DNA of 64,000 nt from Endozoicomonas gorgoniicola (GCF_025562715.2 NZ_JAPFCC010000001.1:5604001-5668000); one strand, 5' to 3'. Numbered from the stretch's first letter, positions 8,685 through 18,275 are shown. Notes: generated by a model from the sequence alone, not told the origin. Numbers and translations are program-made.

Positions 8685-8723
8685 CAGATCTTAAGAGCAG
8701 ACTGTATGTTAGTACTAATAGCA

Positions 8724-8742
8724 GCACCCCTTCACGGGGTGC
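8724..8742 (+). terminator. Hairpin ending the early prophage operon
   Basis: GCACCCC (8724-8730) and GGGGTGC (8736-8742) form a perfect 7-bp stem with a 5-base loop, 40 bp after the last early gene. The tract after it (ATATCTTACC) is not strongly T-rich, so termination may be partial. Confidence 0.5.
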
Positions 8743-9109
8743 ATATCTTACCAAATGCCCACCCCTCTTTCAGACTCATTTTAAAGCGCTCTAAGGCTTG
8801 CTTCTGTCTACCCATGCAATGAGTCAGGTTTGCGCTAAAAGCCTCTCTATCGAAGAGTTAAAGGGGTATTGAAACCCTTGTAATTCGATTTCGAAATTAA
8901 TTTAGTAGATGATTATTTCAAATTGATTGGTATTATGGTGCTTCCAATCTAATTATTGCCCGCTACCTGTCAGAGGCTATTTTAACTTTTCCCACGATGC
9001 GCTAATACGCAGCCCCACTAAAAAAACCAATTCTAAAGGGTTTTAGGGGCTTTTACAGTCCGGTACTTGGCAGAATGAGTTTGTCCTATGACAAACCAAG
9101 GTAAGTGCC
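8743..9109. other. Gene-free prophage spacer with a second terminator-like hairpin
   Basis: No convincing gene is seen on either strand. Near its right edge AGCCCC (9011-9016) with a following TAAAA tract pairs with TTTTAGGGGCT (9041-9051), then TTTTAC follows. This is a good intrinsic terminator placed just before the gene at 9110. It fits an early/late boundary or attenuation point of a Mu-like prophage. Confidence 0.5.
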
Positions 9110-9775
9110 ATGAATTTAGATAACGTAAAACCTGCTTACGAGCAGTTCCGTCAGCTTGAGTCCCAAACAGCTCAGTGCCATGAGCGCATCCAGAAGATGC
9201 ACGACACTTTAAGCCTGAAACAGGCTGAGTTGGTCGATGCTGAAAATGAGTTCAACGACGTTTATAAAAAACATCAGGAACAAAAACTGTCCAGCCTGGT
9301 CGGTGAGCCTCATGATGAGGGACAAAAGAAACTGACTGACCATTCAGACAATTTAAGCAGGCTCAGGCATCAGATCGCTGAATTAAAAGACGATATTGCA
9401 TTGTTGCAATCCGGTTTGAAGGATTCTGAACCCAACTCTGTTTATCTGAACAACCAGCTCAAGGAAGCCAAAGCTCACTATATCGGGCAGTTGGAAGCAG
9501 CGATCATAGACCACTATGAAGCCAGCCTTGCACTGTTCTGTGAAGAAAATCTAAAGCCAATGATTTTACTCAATATGATGGCTTCCTCTAATGGCGTCAG
9601 CCTTAAAAGACCCGGATGGAGAAAAAAGAATATAAGCCTGATGTCAGTTGGTGATGCTAACTGGCAGATATGCACCGGGATTTTATCGCCTAAAGTCGAT
9701 ACGCCTGATGTAGAGGCGTGGCAAGAAGCCATAGTTAGTGAACTCGTCAGCGATGACGGCGACGAGGAGGCTTAA
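9110..9775 (+). CDS. Hypothetical coiled-coil prophage protein
   Basis: A 221-residue protein. Residues about 10-115 are rich in heptads and charged residues (QLESQTAQCHERIQKMHDTL and onward), so a long coiled coil is predicted. The C-terminal half is compact and may be globular. It ends 2 bp before the gpT-like capsid gene, which points to a structural or assembly role, but no family is recognised. Confidence 0.5.
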   Translation: MNLDNVKPAYEQFRQLESQTAQCHERIQKMHDTLSLKQAELVDAENEFNDVYKKHQEQKLSSLVGEPHDEGQKKLTDHSDNLSRLRHQIAELKDDIALLQSGLKDSEPNSVYLNNQLKEAKAHYIGQLEAAIIDHYEASLALFCEENLKPMILLNMMASSNGVSLKRPGWRKKNISLMSVGDANWQICTGILSPKVDTPDVEAWQEAIVSELVSDDGDEEA

Positions 9776-9777
9776 CC

Positions 9778-10656
9778 ATGATCATTACTCCAAGTTCAGT
9801 CAGTGCTTTGTTCACCACCTTTCGGGCTCTTTATGACCTGACTTATAAGGCTACGCCTAGCCACTGGAGGCAAGTTGCTACCCTTATCAACTCAGGTACA
9901 AGAAGCAACACCTACGGCTGGTTGGGTCAGTTCCCGGACTTCAGGGAATGGATCGGTGACAGGGAAATTAAAAGCCTTCAGGCGTATGGCTACGAGATTG
10001 AAAACAAGAGCTGGGAAAGCACAATTGCCGTAAGCCGGACTGAGATTGAAGACGACAACATTGGTGTTTTCTCACCGATATTTAAAGAAATGGCACGTGC
10101 TGCAAAGGTTTTTCCTGATAAACAGGTGTTCCAGCTACTTGAACAGGGCTTCACTGCCCAGTGCTATGACAATAAGCCTTTCTTCGCTTCCGATCACAGC
10201 GTTGGTGCAAGCAAGGTCAGCAATATGCAGGCTGGTTCTTCAGAAGCCTGGTTCCTGCTGGATACCTCGCGGCCATTAAAGCCTTTGATCTACCAGGAGA
10301 GGGAAAAGCCTCAATTTGTCAGAAGAGACCAGGCTCATGACGACCCTGTGTTCATAAAAAATGAGGCTCAGTATGGGGTGGATATGCGCTGTAATGTTGG
10401 CTTTGGACTTTGGCAAACTGCCTTTGGTTCAAAAGCAGAACTCAATACAGACAATTTCAATGATGCCTGGGGAGCTATGACCGCCTTTAAGTCTCCAGAA
10501 GGACGGCCTTTGGGGATCACTCCGACATTGCTGGTTGTCCCGCCCAAGCTTCGCACCAGGGCTTTTGAAGTGGTCAAAGCGGAACGCTTGGCCAATGGTG
10601 GTAGCAACGTAAACCATAATCTCGTTGAAGTATTGATCTGTCCCTGGCTGGCGTAA
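9778..10656 (+). CDS. Mu-like major head subunit (gpT family)
   Basis: A 292-residue protein resembling Mu gpT, the major capsid protein. Family-style segments are WLGQFPDFREWIGDR, LQAYGYEIENKSWESTIAVS and, around residue 160, WFLLDTSRPLKPLIYQ, followed by FGLWQTAFGSK. The length is near the usual 300 or so. It ends in LVEVLICPWLA, where relatives run slightly further, so the C-terminus may be trimmed. The expected scaffold/protease gene is not in front of it; a gpI-like fragment sits downstream instead, so head-module order is disturbed. Confidence 0.85.
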   Translation: MIITPSSVSALFTTFRALYDLTYKATPSHWRQVATLINSGTRSNTYGWLGQFPDFREWIGDREIKSLQAYGYEIENKSWESTIAVSRTEIEDDNIGVFSPIFKEMARAAKVFPDKQVFQLLEQGFTAQCYDNKPFFASDHSVGASKVSNMQAGSSEAWFLLDTSRPLKPLIYQEREKPQFVRRDQAHDDPVFIKNEAQYGVDMRCNVGFGLWQTAFGSKAELNTDNFNDAWGAMTAFKSPEGRPLGITPTLLVVPPKLRTRAFEVVKAERLANGGSNVNHNLVEVLICPWLA

Positions 10657-10897
10657 GCAGGGGCGCAAAGTTTCCGGCAGGCGGCACTTTCCGTCTATGG
10701 CGGGCACTTACCTTAAGGTGTCGTTTGTCGGTTTTTACTCCTGAGTGGGGGAGAAGCAGTATGGGTAAGAGCGAAAAATAAGGGACTGGTTATCCCTTCC
10801 TGTATCTCTATTAAACAGTTGCTTTACTCCTTTTGTGTCAACCGTTAAGAGATACAGGCGCTCTCACTCATTTTAATGGCAGTACAAGGAGGCAGCT

Positions 10898-11308
10898 GTG
10901 CAGAAAGTAACAACCAGGCTACTCGCCGAAAAACTCGGCATCAAGGAACTTCTGGAGCCGGATATACAGGCCATTATTGAAGATAAAAACCAGTGGCCAA
11001 AAGACTTACATACTGTTGCGCAAGTTGCCATGGGGGAATTAGAAAGACTTGGTACTAATAAACAAGTCAGCAGGCAAATTGTTGAAGCGCTACTGGTTGC
11101 TATGGCCTTCAGAGTAGGAGGCAAACAATTTTACTTTCCAAAAGGAAGACAGTTAAAAGGAGCAATAAGGAAGTATTGGATATATAAGGATTCAAAGTCA
11201 CTCAGTGTTAGAGAACTGGCAAAAAAATACCAGATGACTGAAGCCGCTATATATGACGCTATAAAGCAGCAAAAGGCAATCGAAAAGACCGCTGATGAAA
11301 TTGACTGA
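10898..11308 (+). CDS. Mor-type transcription activator
   Basis: A 136-residue protein of the Mor/C activator family of Mu-like phages. The dimerisation half is followed by GGKQFYFPKGR and a helix-turn-helix, SVRELAKKYQMTEAAIYDAI, which is the family hallmark. Mor normally switches on the middle/late promoters. Its last 14 bases overlap the next gene, another Mor-like product. A gap of 241 bases before it (10657-10897) holds no gene that can be supported. Confidence 0.8.
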   Translation: MQKVTTRLLAEKLGIKELLEPDIQAIIEDKNQWPKDLHTVAQVAMGELERLGTNKQVSRQIVEALLVAMAFRVGGKQFYFPKGRQLKGAIRKYWIYKDSKSLSVRELAKKYQMTEAAIYDAIKQQKAIEKTADEID

Positions 11309-11666
11309 TGACTACCGACCGAACCTGTTCAAAGCTTTAAATCTGATTGATGATGAGCTACAGGAACTTGGCTATGAAAGCCGAGCTATAGCGAATACAC
11401 AAAAGGCAATCCTTTATGCCCTCTGGAGCCAGTCGAACCGGGGGCACCTTTACCTTCCAATGTGTCTAATCCTGACCAAGCGCATCAGGAATGACTTCAT
11501 CTACAGCCTTTATAATGGAAGAAATAAGCGACAGTTATGCAGGTGTTTTGATTTGCATGAAGTGACGTTAACAGGGCTGCTCAAAAGCGAAAAGCGGAAG
11601 CGACTACGGTATTGGCACGTCAATAAAAACGAAGAGCCGCAACATGACCCAATGAGCACCTCATAA
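11295..11666 (+). CDS. Second Mor/C-like activator, divergent
   Basis: A 123-residue protein overlapping the preceding Mor-like gene. Segments SNRGHLYLPMCLILTKRIRN and LCRCFDLHEVTLTGLLKSEK occupy the same places as the GG-x-YxPKG loop and helix-turn-helix of Mor, but key residues differ (LP in place of PKG). It could be a diverged C-type activator or a decayed duplicate. The weak match lowers confidence. Confidence 0.55.
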   Translation: MKLTDDYRPNLFKALNLIDDELQELGYESRAIANTQKAILYALWSQSNRGHLYLPMCLILTKRIRNDFIYSLYNGRNKRQLCRCFDLHEVTLTGLLKSEKRKRLRYWHVNKNEEPQHDPMSTS

Positions 11667-11694
11667 ACGGAACCGGCAAAGCCAAATCAAGCAA

Positions 11695-12209
11695 TTGCCC
11701 GACCCAATCAAGCAAGAGTTACACAGGATGCTCAGGGAAGACCGCATGAGGCAGGCTGATATACTGGCAGCCCTTAATGAGCTTTGTATTGAGGAAGGAT
11801 TACCTGCCATCTCTCAGATCAGCCTTAGCCGCTACAGTGTCAGAATGCGAAAGATGGGCCAGAAAGTAATAGAGTTAAGGGATGTGTCGGCAATCTGGGT
11901 TGAAAAGCTAGGTGAAATGCCAGAAGGCGACGCAGGAAAGCTATTACTGGAAATTATAAGAACGCTGTCGGTTAATATAGTCACAGGTATTAACGAAGAC
12001 GACGAAGTGTCAATAGAGACACTTAATCAGCTGGCTCTCCTGTCTTAGCGTATTGAAAAAGCAGCGCTGATCAATAAAGAGAGAAAAGCATCCGTAAGGC
12101 ATTTGCTGAAGAAGCATCAAAAGAAGTTGAGAAGCAAGTTGGAAAGAACAAAGGAATGACAAAAAGGACGGTTGATGACATCAAACGAATGCTATTAGGT
12201 ATAGCTTGA
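11695..12209 (+). pseudogene. Mu gp27-like (DUF3486) gene, broken
   Basis: The first 117 codons read PDPIKQELHRMLREDRMRQADI and onward, the typical start of the DUF3486/gp27 family, a putative terminase small subunit of Mu-like phages. A TAG at 12046-12048 stops the frame after LNQLALLS. The same frame continues as RIEKAALINKERKA, then a shift of one base near 12088 moves the family pattern into another frame, ending IRKAFAEEASKEVEKQ...RMLLGIA at 12209. One nonsense codon and one frameshift therefore inactivate it. No good ATG start; a TTG at 11695 is the likely one. Confidence 0.7.
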
Positions 12210-12268
12210 TAAGGCATCTGACCGGACATAAACACAGGCTGACATAGAACCGATGAGAGACTGATACC

Positions 12269-12841
12269 ATGAAGCAATGGGTAAAACTGATACCGGCTGG
12301 TGAGTTTCAAAGCCTGGCCAATGGACAAATGCTCAACAACGACACACCATCAACCATAGTCTCAAACTTCAAAGATTCTGGTTGGAGCATTCCTGTAGAT
12401 CTTCAACACGCCACCATACTCAAAGCACCCAATGGAGAACCAGCCCCAGCTCAAGCCTGGATCGAAGAACTGGAAGACCGGGAAGGGGAAGTATGGGGTC
12501 GTATGGACTGGAATAAAGACGGCCTCAAACTGGCAAGAGCGGAAAGGTTCAATAAGCTATTGCCAGCTTTGCAATATGACAAGAACACAGGCCGTATAAA
12601 AGGTATAAGGTCGGTGGCGCTAATACGATCTGACGAATTGACCTCACCAGCACTCAACCATGAAATCTGTGACGGAAGTTACAGGTTGGCACTCAACTCT
12701 TATGGTGCGAACCTTGACCACTCTGAAGCAGGAGCCACAAAACAAGTATTGACCGCCCAGCAAAAACAAATTTGCGAGATGATGAGCATCTCTGAAGCCG
12801 ATTTTATTAAGACCCTTAATGAGCTATCACCTGACCAGTAA
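12269..12841 (+). pseudogene. Mu-like gpI protease/scaffold, N-terminal fragment
   Basis: A 190-residue open frame matching the start of the Mu gpI family (prohead protease and scaffold): WVKLIPAGEFQSLANGQ, WSIPVDLQHAT, APAQAWIEELEDREGEVWGR and IRSVALIRSDE. Full-length relatives are nearly twice as long and include the scaffold region; here the frame stops right after a helical ISEADFIKTLNELSPDQ. The fragment sits at the right edge of the remnant prophage. The portal, large terminase and tail genes of a Mu phage are absent. Confidence 0.7.
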
Positions 12842-13070
12842 AGAGTTATAAAACCACCTGAAGAGCGTTTCAAATATGAAACAGCTGTTCCGCTATATGA
12901 GAAAAGGCAAAATCGGAATATCATGCAGATGGGGCCGGAATATCATGCGGCGCTACAATTCCGTTCATGACGCTGGAGACCAACTATTCTGAGTCCGATA
13001 CCGGACAGATAAGAACCCGTATGGAAGCTTTTGTCGAAATGCTGTAGCCCCACCTCCACCCTTTCAATTG
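12842..13070. other. Candidate right end of the Mu-like element
   Basis: No gene is seen. CGTTTCAAATATGAAAC (12866-12882) fits the MuA end-site pattern (CGTTTCA followed by GAAA). Read on the minus strand, GCGGAACAGCTGTTTCAT resembles GTGGAACCCGTGTTTCAT at 1286-1303 near the left side, so the two could be terminal inverted repeats. Exact TG/CA tips and a 5-bp target duplication could not be fixed by eye. A 12-base direct repeat GGAATATCATGC occurs twice at about 12915-12951. Confidence 0.4.
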
Positions 13071-13098
13071 AAACACCGGGCAGATTGCCCGGTGTTTT
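13071..13098. terminator. Intrinsic terminator upstream of rpoH
   Basis: AAACACCGGGCA (13071-13082) pairs with TGCCCGGTGTTT (13086-13097), a strong 12-bp stem with a 3-base loop and a T-run. It probably belonged to the host gene that preceded rpoH before the prophage came in, and it insulates rpoH from prophage transcription. Confidence 0.8.
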
Positions 13099-13269
13099 AT
13101 CAGAACCTTTCCGGAATTCCTGAGTCCAAGCTTGACAGAGAGTGGGTATAGCGGCTGTAATTCATCCGGGCCTGCTGACACTGGTTGTCAGCGTCATATA
13201 CGAAATCTTGATAGGTCGTAAAGTTGATCCCTGCCGCTGTAAAAGGCGCAAGAATCCTGTAAAGTGGCT

Positions 13270-13299
13270 GGCTTCAAAAATGATAAACTTTGATATAAT
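13270..13299 (+). promoter_or_regulatory. Probable sigma-70 promoter of rpoH
   Basis: A consensus TATAAT lies at 13294-13299 inside TTGATATAATGG, 85 bp before the rpoH ATG, with a weak -35 (GGCTTC) about 18 bp upstream. The region between it and the ATG may include the thermosensing leader common in rpoH mRNAs, but no structure is asserted. Confidence 0.5.
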
Positions 13300-13383
13300 G
13301 GGAAACGTTGTTTCCTTGTTACATCTGTTCAACAGTCAGAATGTTTAGAAGAGTGCCTGTATTGCACTCCAGTGGAGTTGATT

Positions 13384-14238
13384 ATGGGATCCAGTCTTCA
13401 ACCAGTTGATATGTTAGTGCCAGGACGCAATATTGAAGCGTACATGCAGGGCGTTAGCAGTATTGCTGTGTTGTCTGCTGAAGAAGAGCGATCCATCGCA
13501 GATCGCCTCTACTATAAAAATGATCTTGAAGCTGCCCGTCAGCTGGTAATGTCGCATCTGCGTTTTGTGGTTCATATTGCCAAAAGCTATACCGGTTATG
13601 GTCTGCCCATTTCTGACCTGGTTCAGGAAGGCAACGTTGGTCTGATGAAGGCGGTCAAGCGTTTTAATCCTGAAGTGGGTGTACGCCTGGTGTCTTTTGC
13701 TGTGCATTGGATCAAAGCGGAAATTCACGAATTTATTCTGAAAAACTGGCGAATTGTTAAGGTCGCCACCACCAAGGCTCAGCGAAAACTGTTCTTTAAC
13801 CTGCGTAGCTCCAAGAAGCGTCTGTCCTGGTTTACCAACGATGAAGTAAAATCTGTTGCCAGTGATCTGGGTGTAGAAGCCAAGGTCGTGCGGGAAATGG
13901 AAAGTCGTATGGCAGGGCAGGACACTGCCTTTGACGGCTATGCAACTGACGACGATGATCAGGCTTATCAGGCTCCGGCTCACTATCTGGAAGACAAAGG
14001 CCATGACCCGGCTACTCTGCTGGAAGACAGTGACTGGTCGCAATCATCCGTTAATATGCTGCGCAATGCACTGGCACAGCTTGACGAACGCAGTCAGGAT
14101 ATTTTGCAGCAACGCTGGCTCAGTGAAGAAAAAGCCACATTGCATGAGCTTGCTGATAAATACGGCGTTTCTGCCGAGCGTATTCGTCAGCTTGAAAAGA
14201 ATGCCATGAAGAAGGTTAAGGTTGCTATTTCAGCCTGA
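13384..14238 (+). CDS. rpoH: RNA polymerase heat-shock sigma factor (sigma-32)
   Basis: A 284-residue group-3-like sigma factor. Region 2 carries HLRFVVHIAKSYTGYGLPIS and DLVQEGNVGLMKAVKRFNPE. The RpoH box KAQRKLFFNLR, specific to sigma-32 and used in core/chaperone control, is present. Region 4 ends in the helix-turn-helix VSAERIRQLEKNAMKKVK. It directs RNA polymerase to heat-shock promoters. ATG 13384 is chosen over the in-frame GTG at 13372 because the GGAG at 13374-13377 precedes it at the right distance. Confidence 0.97.
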   Translation: MGSSLQPVDMLVPGRNIEAYMQGVSSIAVLSAEEERSIADRLYYKNDLEAARQLVMSHLRFVVHIAKSYTGYGLPISDLVQEGNVGLMKAVKRFNPEVGVRLVSFAVHWIKAEIHEFILKNWRIVKVATTKAQRKLFFNLRSSKKRLSWFTNDEVKSVASDLGVEAKVVREMESRMAGQDTAFDGYATDDDDQAYQAPAHYLEDKGHDPATLLEDSDWSQSSVNMLRNALAQLDERSQDILQQRWLSEEKATLHELADKYGVSAERIRQLEKNAMKKVKVAISA

Positions 14239-14276
14239 ACAATTTCTCTCTTCTTAAAACTGCATTTCCATAGTAA

Positions 14277-14300
14277 ACAGGATGGCAAAAGCCATCCTGT
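14277..14300. terminator. Bidirectional terminator between rpoH and the DUF748 gene
   Basis: ACAGGATGGC (14277-14286) and GCCATCCTGT (14291-14300) form a perfect 10-bp stem around AAAA. It lies between two convergent genes and can serve both. Confidence 0.8.
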
Positions 14301-14305
14301 TCTGG

Positions 14306-16552
14306 TTAAAGCACCTTGATTTCCATTCTGGTTTCTACACCTCTCCCGGAAACCTGCTGTTCTGTCGTGTCAGCATTCAGAATAAAAAGACGTTCAGGGC
14401 TTAGCCCCTGTTCTACCAGATAGTTTTTGATGGATTTTGAGCGCTCAATAGCCAGGCCTCTCAGGGCAATTTCATCATAGGGCCATTGGCTGACCAGTTG
14501 CTGGTTGATCGCCTTCAGGGTTGAGGCTGATTCGATATTGATGGCCTGAGCTTCAGCCAGCTGTGCCATTAACTCCAGCCTTATGTCTTCGGTCAGAATA
14601 TCGTTATCCAGGGTGTTTACCGCCTGATAATCCTGCCAGCTCAATTCTATAGCGTCTTCTATTTTTGCTTGAGCGATCAGTGGCCAGTCTTCACGAATCG
14701 AAGCAGTCCCCCGAATCTCCAGTTCTACCTCAGGTCGCTCATACAGGGCGACGAATAACTGGTTCAGTGAGTCTGTTTGCTGCAAAGGAATAACTGGCGT
14801 ACCCGGAGCAAATTGAACGGATGACATTGTTTCAGCATCGCCCCCCACCAGAGAGGCAAGGAAATCGAAAGGAGCGGCAACGATATTGCTCAGCATATTA
14901 GTGAGCGCCATACGCATAAATGACCCCAGTTCAAACTCCGGGTTATTCAGGTCGCCACTGACAGGCAGTTGAATATCAATGTGTCCGTTCCGGTCTTTCA
15001 AAAGGGCAATGGCGAGCTTAAGGGGAAGTTCAATCGCTTCCTGACTGTCCACTGGTTCCCCCAGGGTCAGGTTGTCCAGCAGCATAGCGTTATGGGCTTT
15101 CAGCTGAGCGTCGGTGACCTGGTAATTCAGGTCAAGATCCATGTGACCTTTTTCAATAAGGTACCCTGCAAATCTTCCTGAATAGGGGGTAAGCGTCGTT
15201 AGTTCAACATCGTTAAACGACATGCTTATGCTGGTTGTATCCAGAGGTTTTGAAGGTATCAGGCTGGCTTTGATATTAACCGGAGAGTATCGATCAACCT
15301 GACCTTTCAACACCAGTGTTGCTGTCTGGTCCGTGGGTAATGCCAGCCCGTTGAGCTGACCATTGAGACGACGGATTGGTGTGGCAAAGCCCGGCTGAAA
15401 GGAGTGGTCAGCAAAATCAATGAAGGCATTTTCAATATCAAACTGTCTGATGCTGAAACTTATAGGGGAGTCAGTGTCCTGGTGGGGCTGCTCTGCGGTT
15501 AAATCACCCTGTTTCAAACCGCTCTGTTTCAAACCGCTCTGTTTCAAAAGGCTTGCCAGATTGACGTTAAGGCTCTGATCAATGGCGATTTTTACATTCG
15601 GCTGTTGCAGTTGAATCTGGTTGATGGTCAGGCTGTTTGAATGTTGATGGTACTCGATAGGCTGGAGGGCAAGACTTTTCCATGCGAGAACATCGGACTG
15701 GTCACGGCGGTCGACCAGTTTCAGCTGATCAAGATTGATCTGGGCGAGGGCGGACAAACCGCTTTCCGGCAACCAGTCCAGCTTTGCCGAGAGAGTCAGA
15801 AAACCCCGGTTTAAACCAACGTACGAGAAGCTGGTGACGTAGGGTTGAAGGCTGGTGATATCCAACTGACTGATATCAACCTGTGTCGATACTTTCCGGG
15901 CGGGTAGCTGTACATTGCCGGATAACGCCAACCTGCCCTGTTCCTGAATGTTGCCCTCAATGGAATAGGTGCTGGTGCTTTCCGGCCAGTTAAAATTCTG
16001 GAGTTTAAGGTTGAGGCTATCCAGGGCTACTGTGAATGGTTGGCCTGACTGTTCGGCAATAAGCTGATCCATAAAATGGATGTTGGCATTATTTATTGAC
16101 AGCGAATCCAGAGTCAGAGAAAAATCGACTGACTCTTGTTCAGATTGAGACTTTTGTTCACGTTTAGACTCTGCTGAAGGTGATAAGTCATTGGAATGGA
16201 GCAGATGACTTAAATTAATCTCTCCCTGCTCATCAAGGACAATTCTGGCAACAGGATCATTCAGTTCAATCGCTCTTATATGAGGCGTACCTGACAAGCT
16301 GTTCCAGCCTGCCTGAACAGACAGTTCTGAAAAGCCAAGTATGGGGTCCTGAAGGTCGCCAATTTTTAACGATTGCAGGGTTAGCCGCAGAGAAAAAGGG
16401 TTTAAATGGATGCCACCCAGATGCAGTGGCTGGTTAATAATGCGCGGAGAGAAAAGATTAATAGCAAGATGTAGTGTTGCGGGTAGTATGGCAAAGCCAA
16501 ACAGAGCGTAAAAGGTAACGCCGAGGATAACCGCTTTTATAAAACGACGCAT
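14306..16552 (-). CDS. DUF748 envelope protein (AsmA-like superfamily)
   Basis: A 748-residue protein with one N-terminal membrane helix (AVILGVTFYALFGFAILPAT). The rest is a long periplasmic beta-rich domain of the DUF748 type (HLGGIHLNPFSLRLTLQSLK, then FSELSVQAGWNSL). The C-terminus (LAIERSKSIKNYLVEQGLSP) resembles an OmpA-like fold. Related AsmA/TamB-type proteins help move lipids or build the outer membrane; the exact role of DUF748 is unknown. An internal run repeats KQSGL near residue 340, from a duplicated 15-bp unit at about 15520-15550. It faces away from yifB across a short gap. Confidence 0.85.
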   Translation of the reverse strand: MRRFIKAVILGVTFYALFGFAILPATLHLAINLFSPRIINQPLHLGGIHLNPFSLRLTLQSLKIGDLQDPILGFSELSVQAGWNSLSGTPHIRAIELNDPVARIVLDEQGEINLSHLLHSNDLSPSAESKREQKSQSEQESVDFSLTLDSLSINNANIHFMDQLIAEQSGQPFTVALDSLNLKLQNFNWPESTSTYSIEGNIQEQGRLALSGNVQLPARKVSTQVDISQLDITSLQPYVTSFSYVGLNRGFLTLSAKLDWLPESGLSALAQINLDQLKLVDRRDQSDVLAWKSLALQPIEYHQHSNSLTINQIQLQQPNVKIAIDQSLNVNLASLLKQSGLKQSGLKQGDLTAEQPHQDTDSPISFSIRQFDIENAFIDFADHSFQPGFATPIRRLNGQLNGLALPTDQTATLVLKGQVDRYSPVNIKASLIPSKPLDTTSISMSFNDVELTTLTPYSGRFAGYLIEKGHMDLDLNYQVTDAQLKAHNAMLLDNLTLGEPVDSQEAIELPLKLAIALLKDRNGHIDIQLPVSGDLNNPEFELGSFMRMALTNMLSNIVAAPFDFLASLVGGDAETMSSVQFAPGTPVIPLQQTDSLNQLFVALYERPEVELEIRGTASIREDWPLIAQAKIEDAIELSWQDYQAVNTLDNDILTEDIRLELMAQLAEAQAINIESASTLKAINQQLVSQWPYDEIALRGLAIERSKSIKNYLVEQGLSPERLFILNADTTEQQVSGRGVETRMEIKVL

Positions 16553-16651
16553 GACTTATGTTTCCCTATACTTTTTCCAACAGTTTTTTGCACGGTATGC
16601 TTTGGTGTTCATGGCTGCGCAGTGTATTCAGGGAGGGTGGACTACTCAAGA

Positions 16652-18172
16652 TTATTTTTGGGGATGTTCCCGATCCAGCTTCCGGTAATGGATCGCTTCC
16701 GCCAGATGATTCTTCTGAATGGACGCCTGTTCATCCAGATCGGCCAGAGTACGCGCTACCCTGAGAATGCGATGTACGGCTCTGGCTGAATACCCAAGCT
16801 TGTCACACAGGTTAGTCAGAAAGGTCTGCTGGGCTTTATCCAAAGCACAGTAGCGGTTGATTTCCCGGGCTGATAAACGGGCGTTTGTTTTGCCCTGTCG
16901 CTGGAATTGTCGGTTTCTGGCTTTAACCACGGTTTGTCTGATGGATTCAGTGGAGTGTTCTTCGTCAGTCGTGTTGTGCTGGAACAGCGTTGCGGCATTC
17001 TGGGAAGCAACTTCAATTTGCAAGTCTATGCGGTTTAGCAGTGGGCCGGATATTTTCCGCTGATAACGACGTACCTGCTCCGGCGAACAGTCGCAGCTTC
17101 GCCGGGTATCCCCCAGATAGCCACAGGGGCAGGGGTTCATGGCAGCAACCAGCTGAAAGGCGGCTGGAAAGGTTGCCTGCCCTCTGGCGCGGGCAATCAC
17201 TACTTCTCCGGTTTCCAGCGGTTCGCGCAATACTTCGAGAGCCAGTCTTTGAAATTCAGGCAATTCGTCCAGAAAAAGAACACCCTGGTGTGCGTAAGAG
17301 ATTTCACCGGGACGTGGGTGAGAGCCACCGCCTACCAGAGAAACGGCAGAAGACGTATGGTGAGGATTCCTGAAAGGGCGCTGTTTCCAGATAACCGACT
17401 GCTGCTGTGATGACAGGGAATGTATCGCTGACACTTCAAGGGCTTCGTCATCAGACAGTTCTGGCAATAGTCCGGGCAAACGGCTGGCCAGCATGGTTTT
17501 TCCGGTTCCCGGCGGGCCAAACAGCAATAAATGGTGACCACCGGCAGCCGCAGTTGCCAGCGCTCGTTTTGCCTGCTGCTGTCCTTTTACGTCGGATAAA
17601 TTCGGGTAGTCAATTGCCTCATTATTGTTGAATTGTGCTGTGACAGGTTCTAACACAGCCTGCCCGGTCAGATGCGCGCAGACCTGCAAAAGGTCTTCTG
17701 CCCCGAACACTTTTGCCTCACGACAAAGGCTGGCAATCTGTGCGCTGTCGCCTGGCAGAAGTAGCCGGTGAGATGCCTTCCTGGCGGCTATTGCAGCGGG
17801 TAATGAGCCGGTAACCGGACGCAATTTGCCGGTCAGTGCCAGTTCTCCCAGAAATTCATAACCATTCAGAGTGTCCAGAGGCAACTGGCCTGAAGCTGCC
17901 AGAATCCCAAGGGCGATAGGTAAATCAAATCGACCGCCTTCCTTTGGTAAATCGGCTGGTGCAAGGTTCACTGTGATCCGGCTGGTTGGAAACTCGTAGC
18001 CACTGTTGATTAAGGCGCTGCGTACCCGGTCTTTGCTTTCCCGAACAGCTGTTTCAGGGAGACCCACCATGTTAAGGGCAGGAAGCCCGGCTGAAAGATG
18101 AACTTCAACCGTAACAGGCGGAGCTTCCAGTCCGGTTCTGGCACGAGTGTGAACAACCGCAATTTTGGACAC
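16652..18172 (-). CDS. YifB/ComM-family Mg-chelatase-like ATPase
   Basis: A 506-residue AAA+ protein. It opens with SKIAVVHTRARTGLEAPPVT and VEVHLSAGLPALNMVGLPET, a Lon-like ChlI domain, then carries Walker A FGPPGTGKTMLASRLP, Walker B VLFLDELPEF and a cysteine cluster PCPCGYLGD...SCDCS. Its ComM relative is a hexameric helicase promoting branch migration in natural transformation. GTG 18172 is chosen as the start because GAGG lies just upstream and the family starts here; the frame stays open upstream but that part is unlike the family. Confidence 0.93.
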   Translation of the reverse strand: MSKIAVVHTRARTGLEAPPVTVEVHLSAGLPALNMVGLPETAVRESKDRVRSALINSGYEFPTSRITVNLAPADLPKEGGRFDLPIALGILAASGQLPLDTLNGYEFLGELALTGKLRPVTGSLPAAIAARKASHRLLLPGDSAQIASLCREAKVFGAEDLLQVCAHLTGQAVLEPVTAQFNNNEAIDYPNLSDVKGQQQAKRALATAAAGGHHLLLFGPPGTGKTMLASRLPGLLPELSDDEALEVSAIHSLSSQQQSVIWKQRPFRNPHHTSSAVSLVGGGSHPRPGEISYAHQGVLFLDELPEFQRLALEVLREPLETGEVVIARARGQATFPAAFQLVAAMNPCPCGYLGDTRRSCDCSPEQVRRYQRKISGPLLNRIDLQIEVASQNAATLFQHNTTDEEHSTESIRQTVVKARNRQFQRQGKTNARLSAREINRYCALDKAQQTFLTNLCDKLGYSARAVHRILRVARTLADLDEQASIQKNHLAEAIHYRKLDREHPQK

Positions 18173-18275
18173 GAAAAGAGTTGCCTCTGTTTTGTTGTTA
18201 GTCTTGGGGGGGCAGAATGGAGAGAAAGAATAGCAGTGAATCCACCTGCGGGCAGGCGGATTTATTGAGTTTGGA

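Noticed and set aside
13142..13348. 68-codon open frame before rpoH
   Set aside because: It overlaps the rpoH promoter and has no ribosome site or family resemblance.
15515..15555. Tandem repeat in the DUF748 gene (KQSGL units)
   Set aside because: An in-frame duplication in a low-complexity stretch; no sign of regulated variation.
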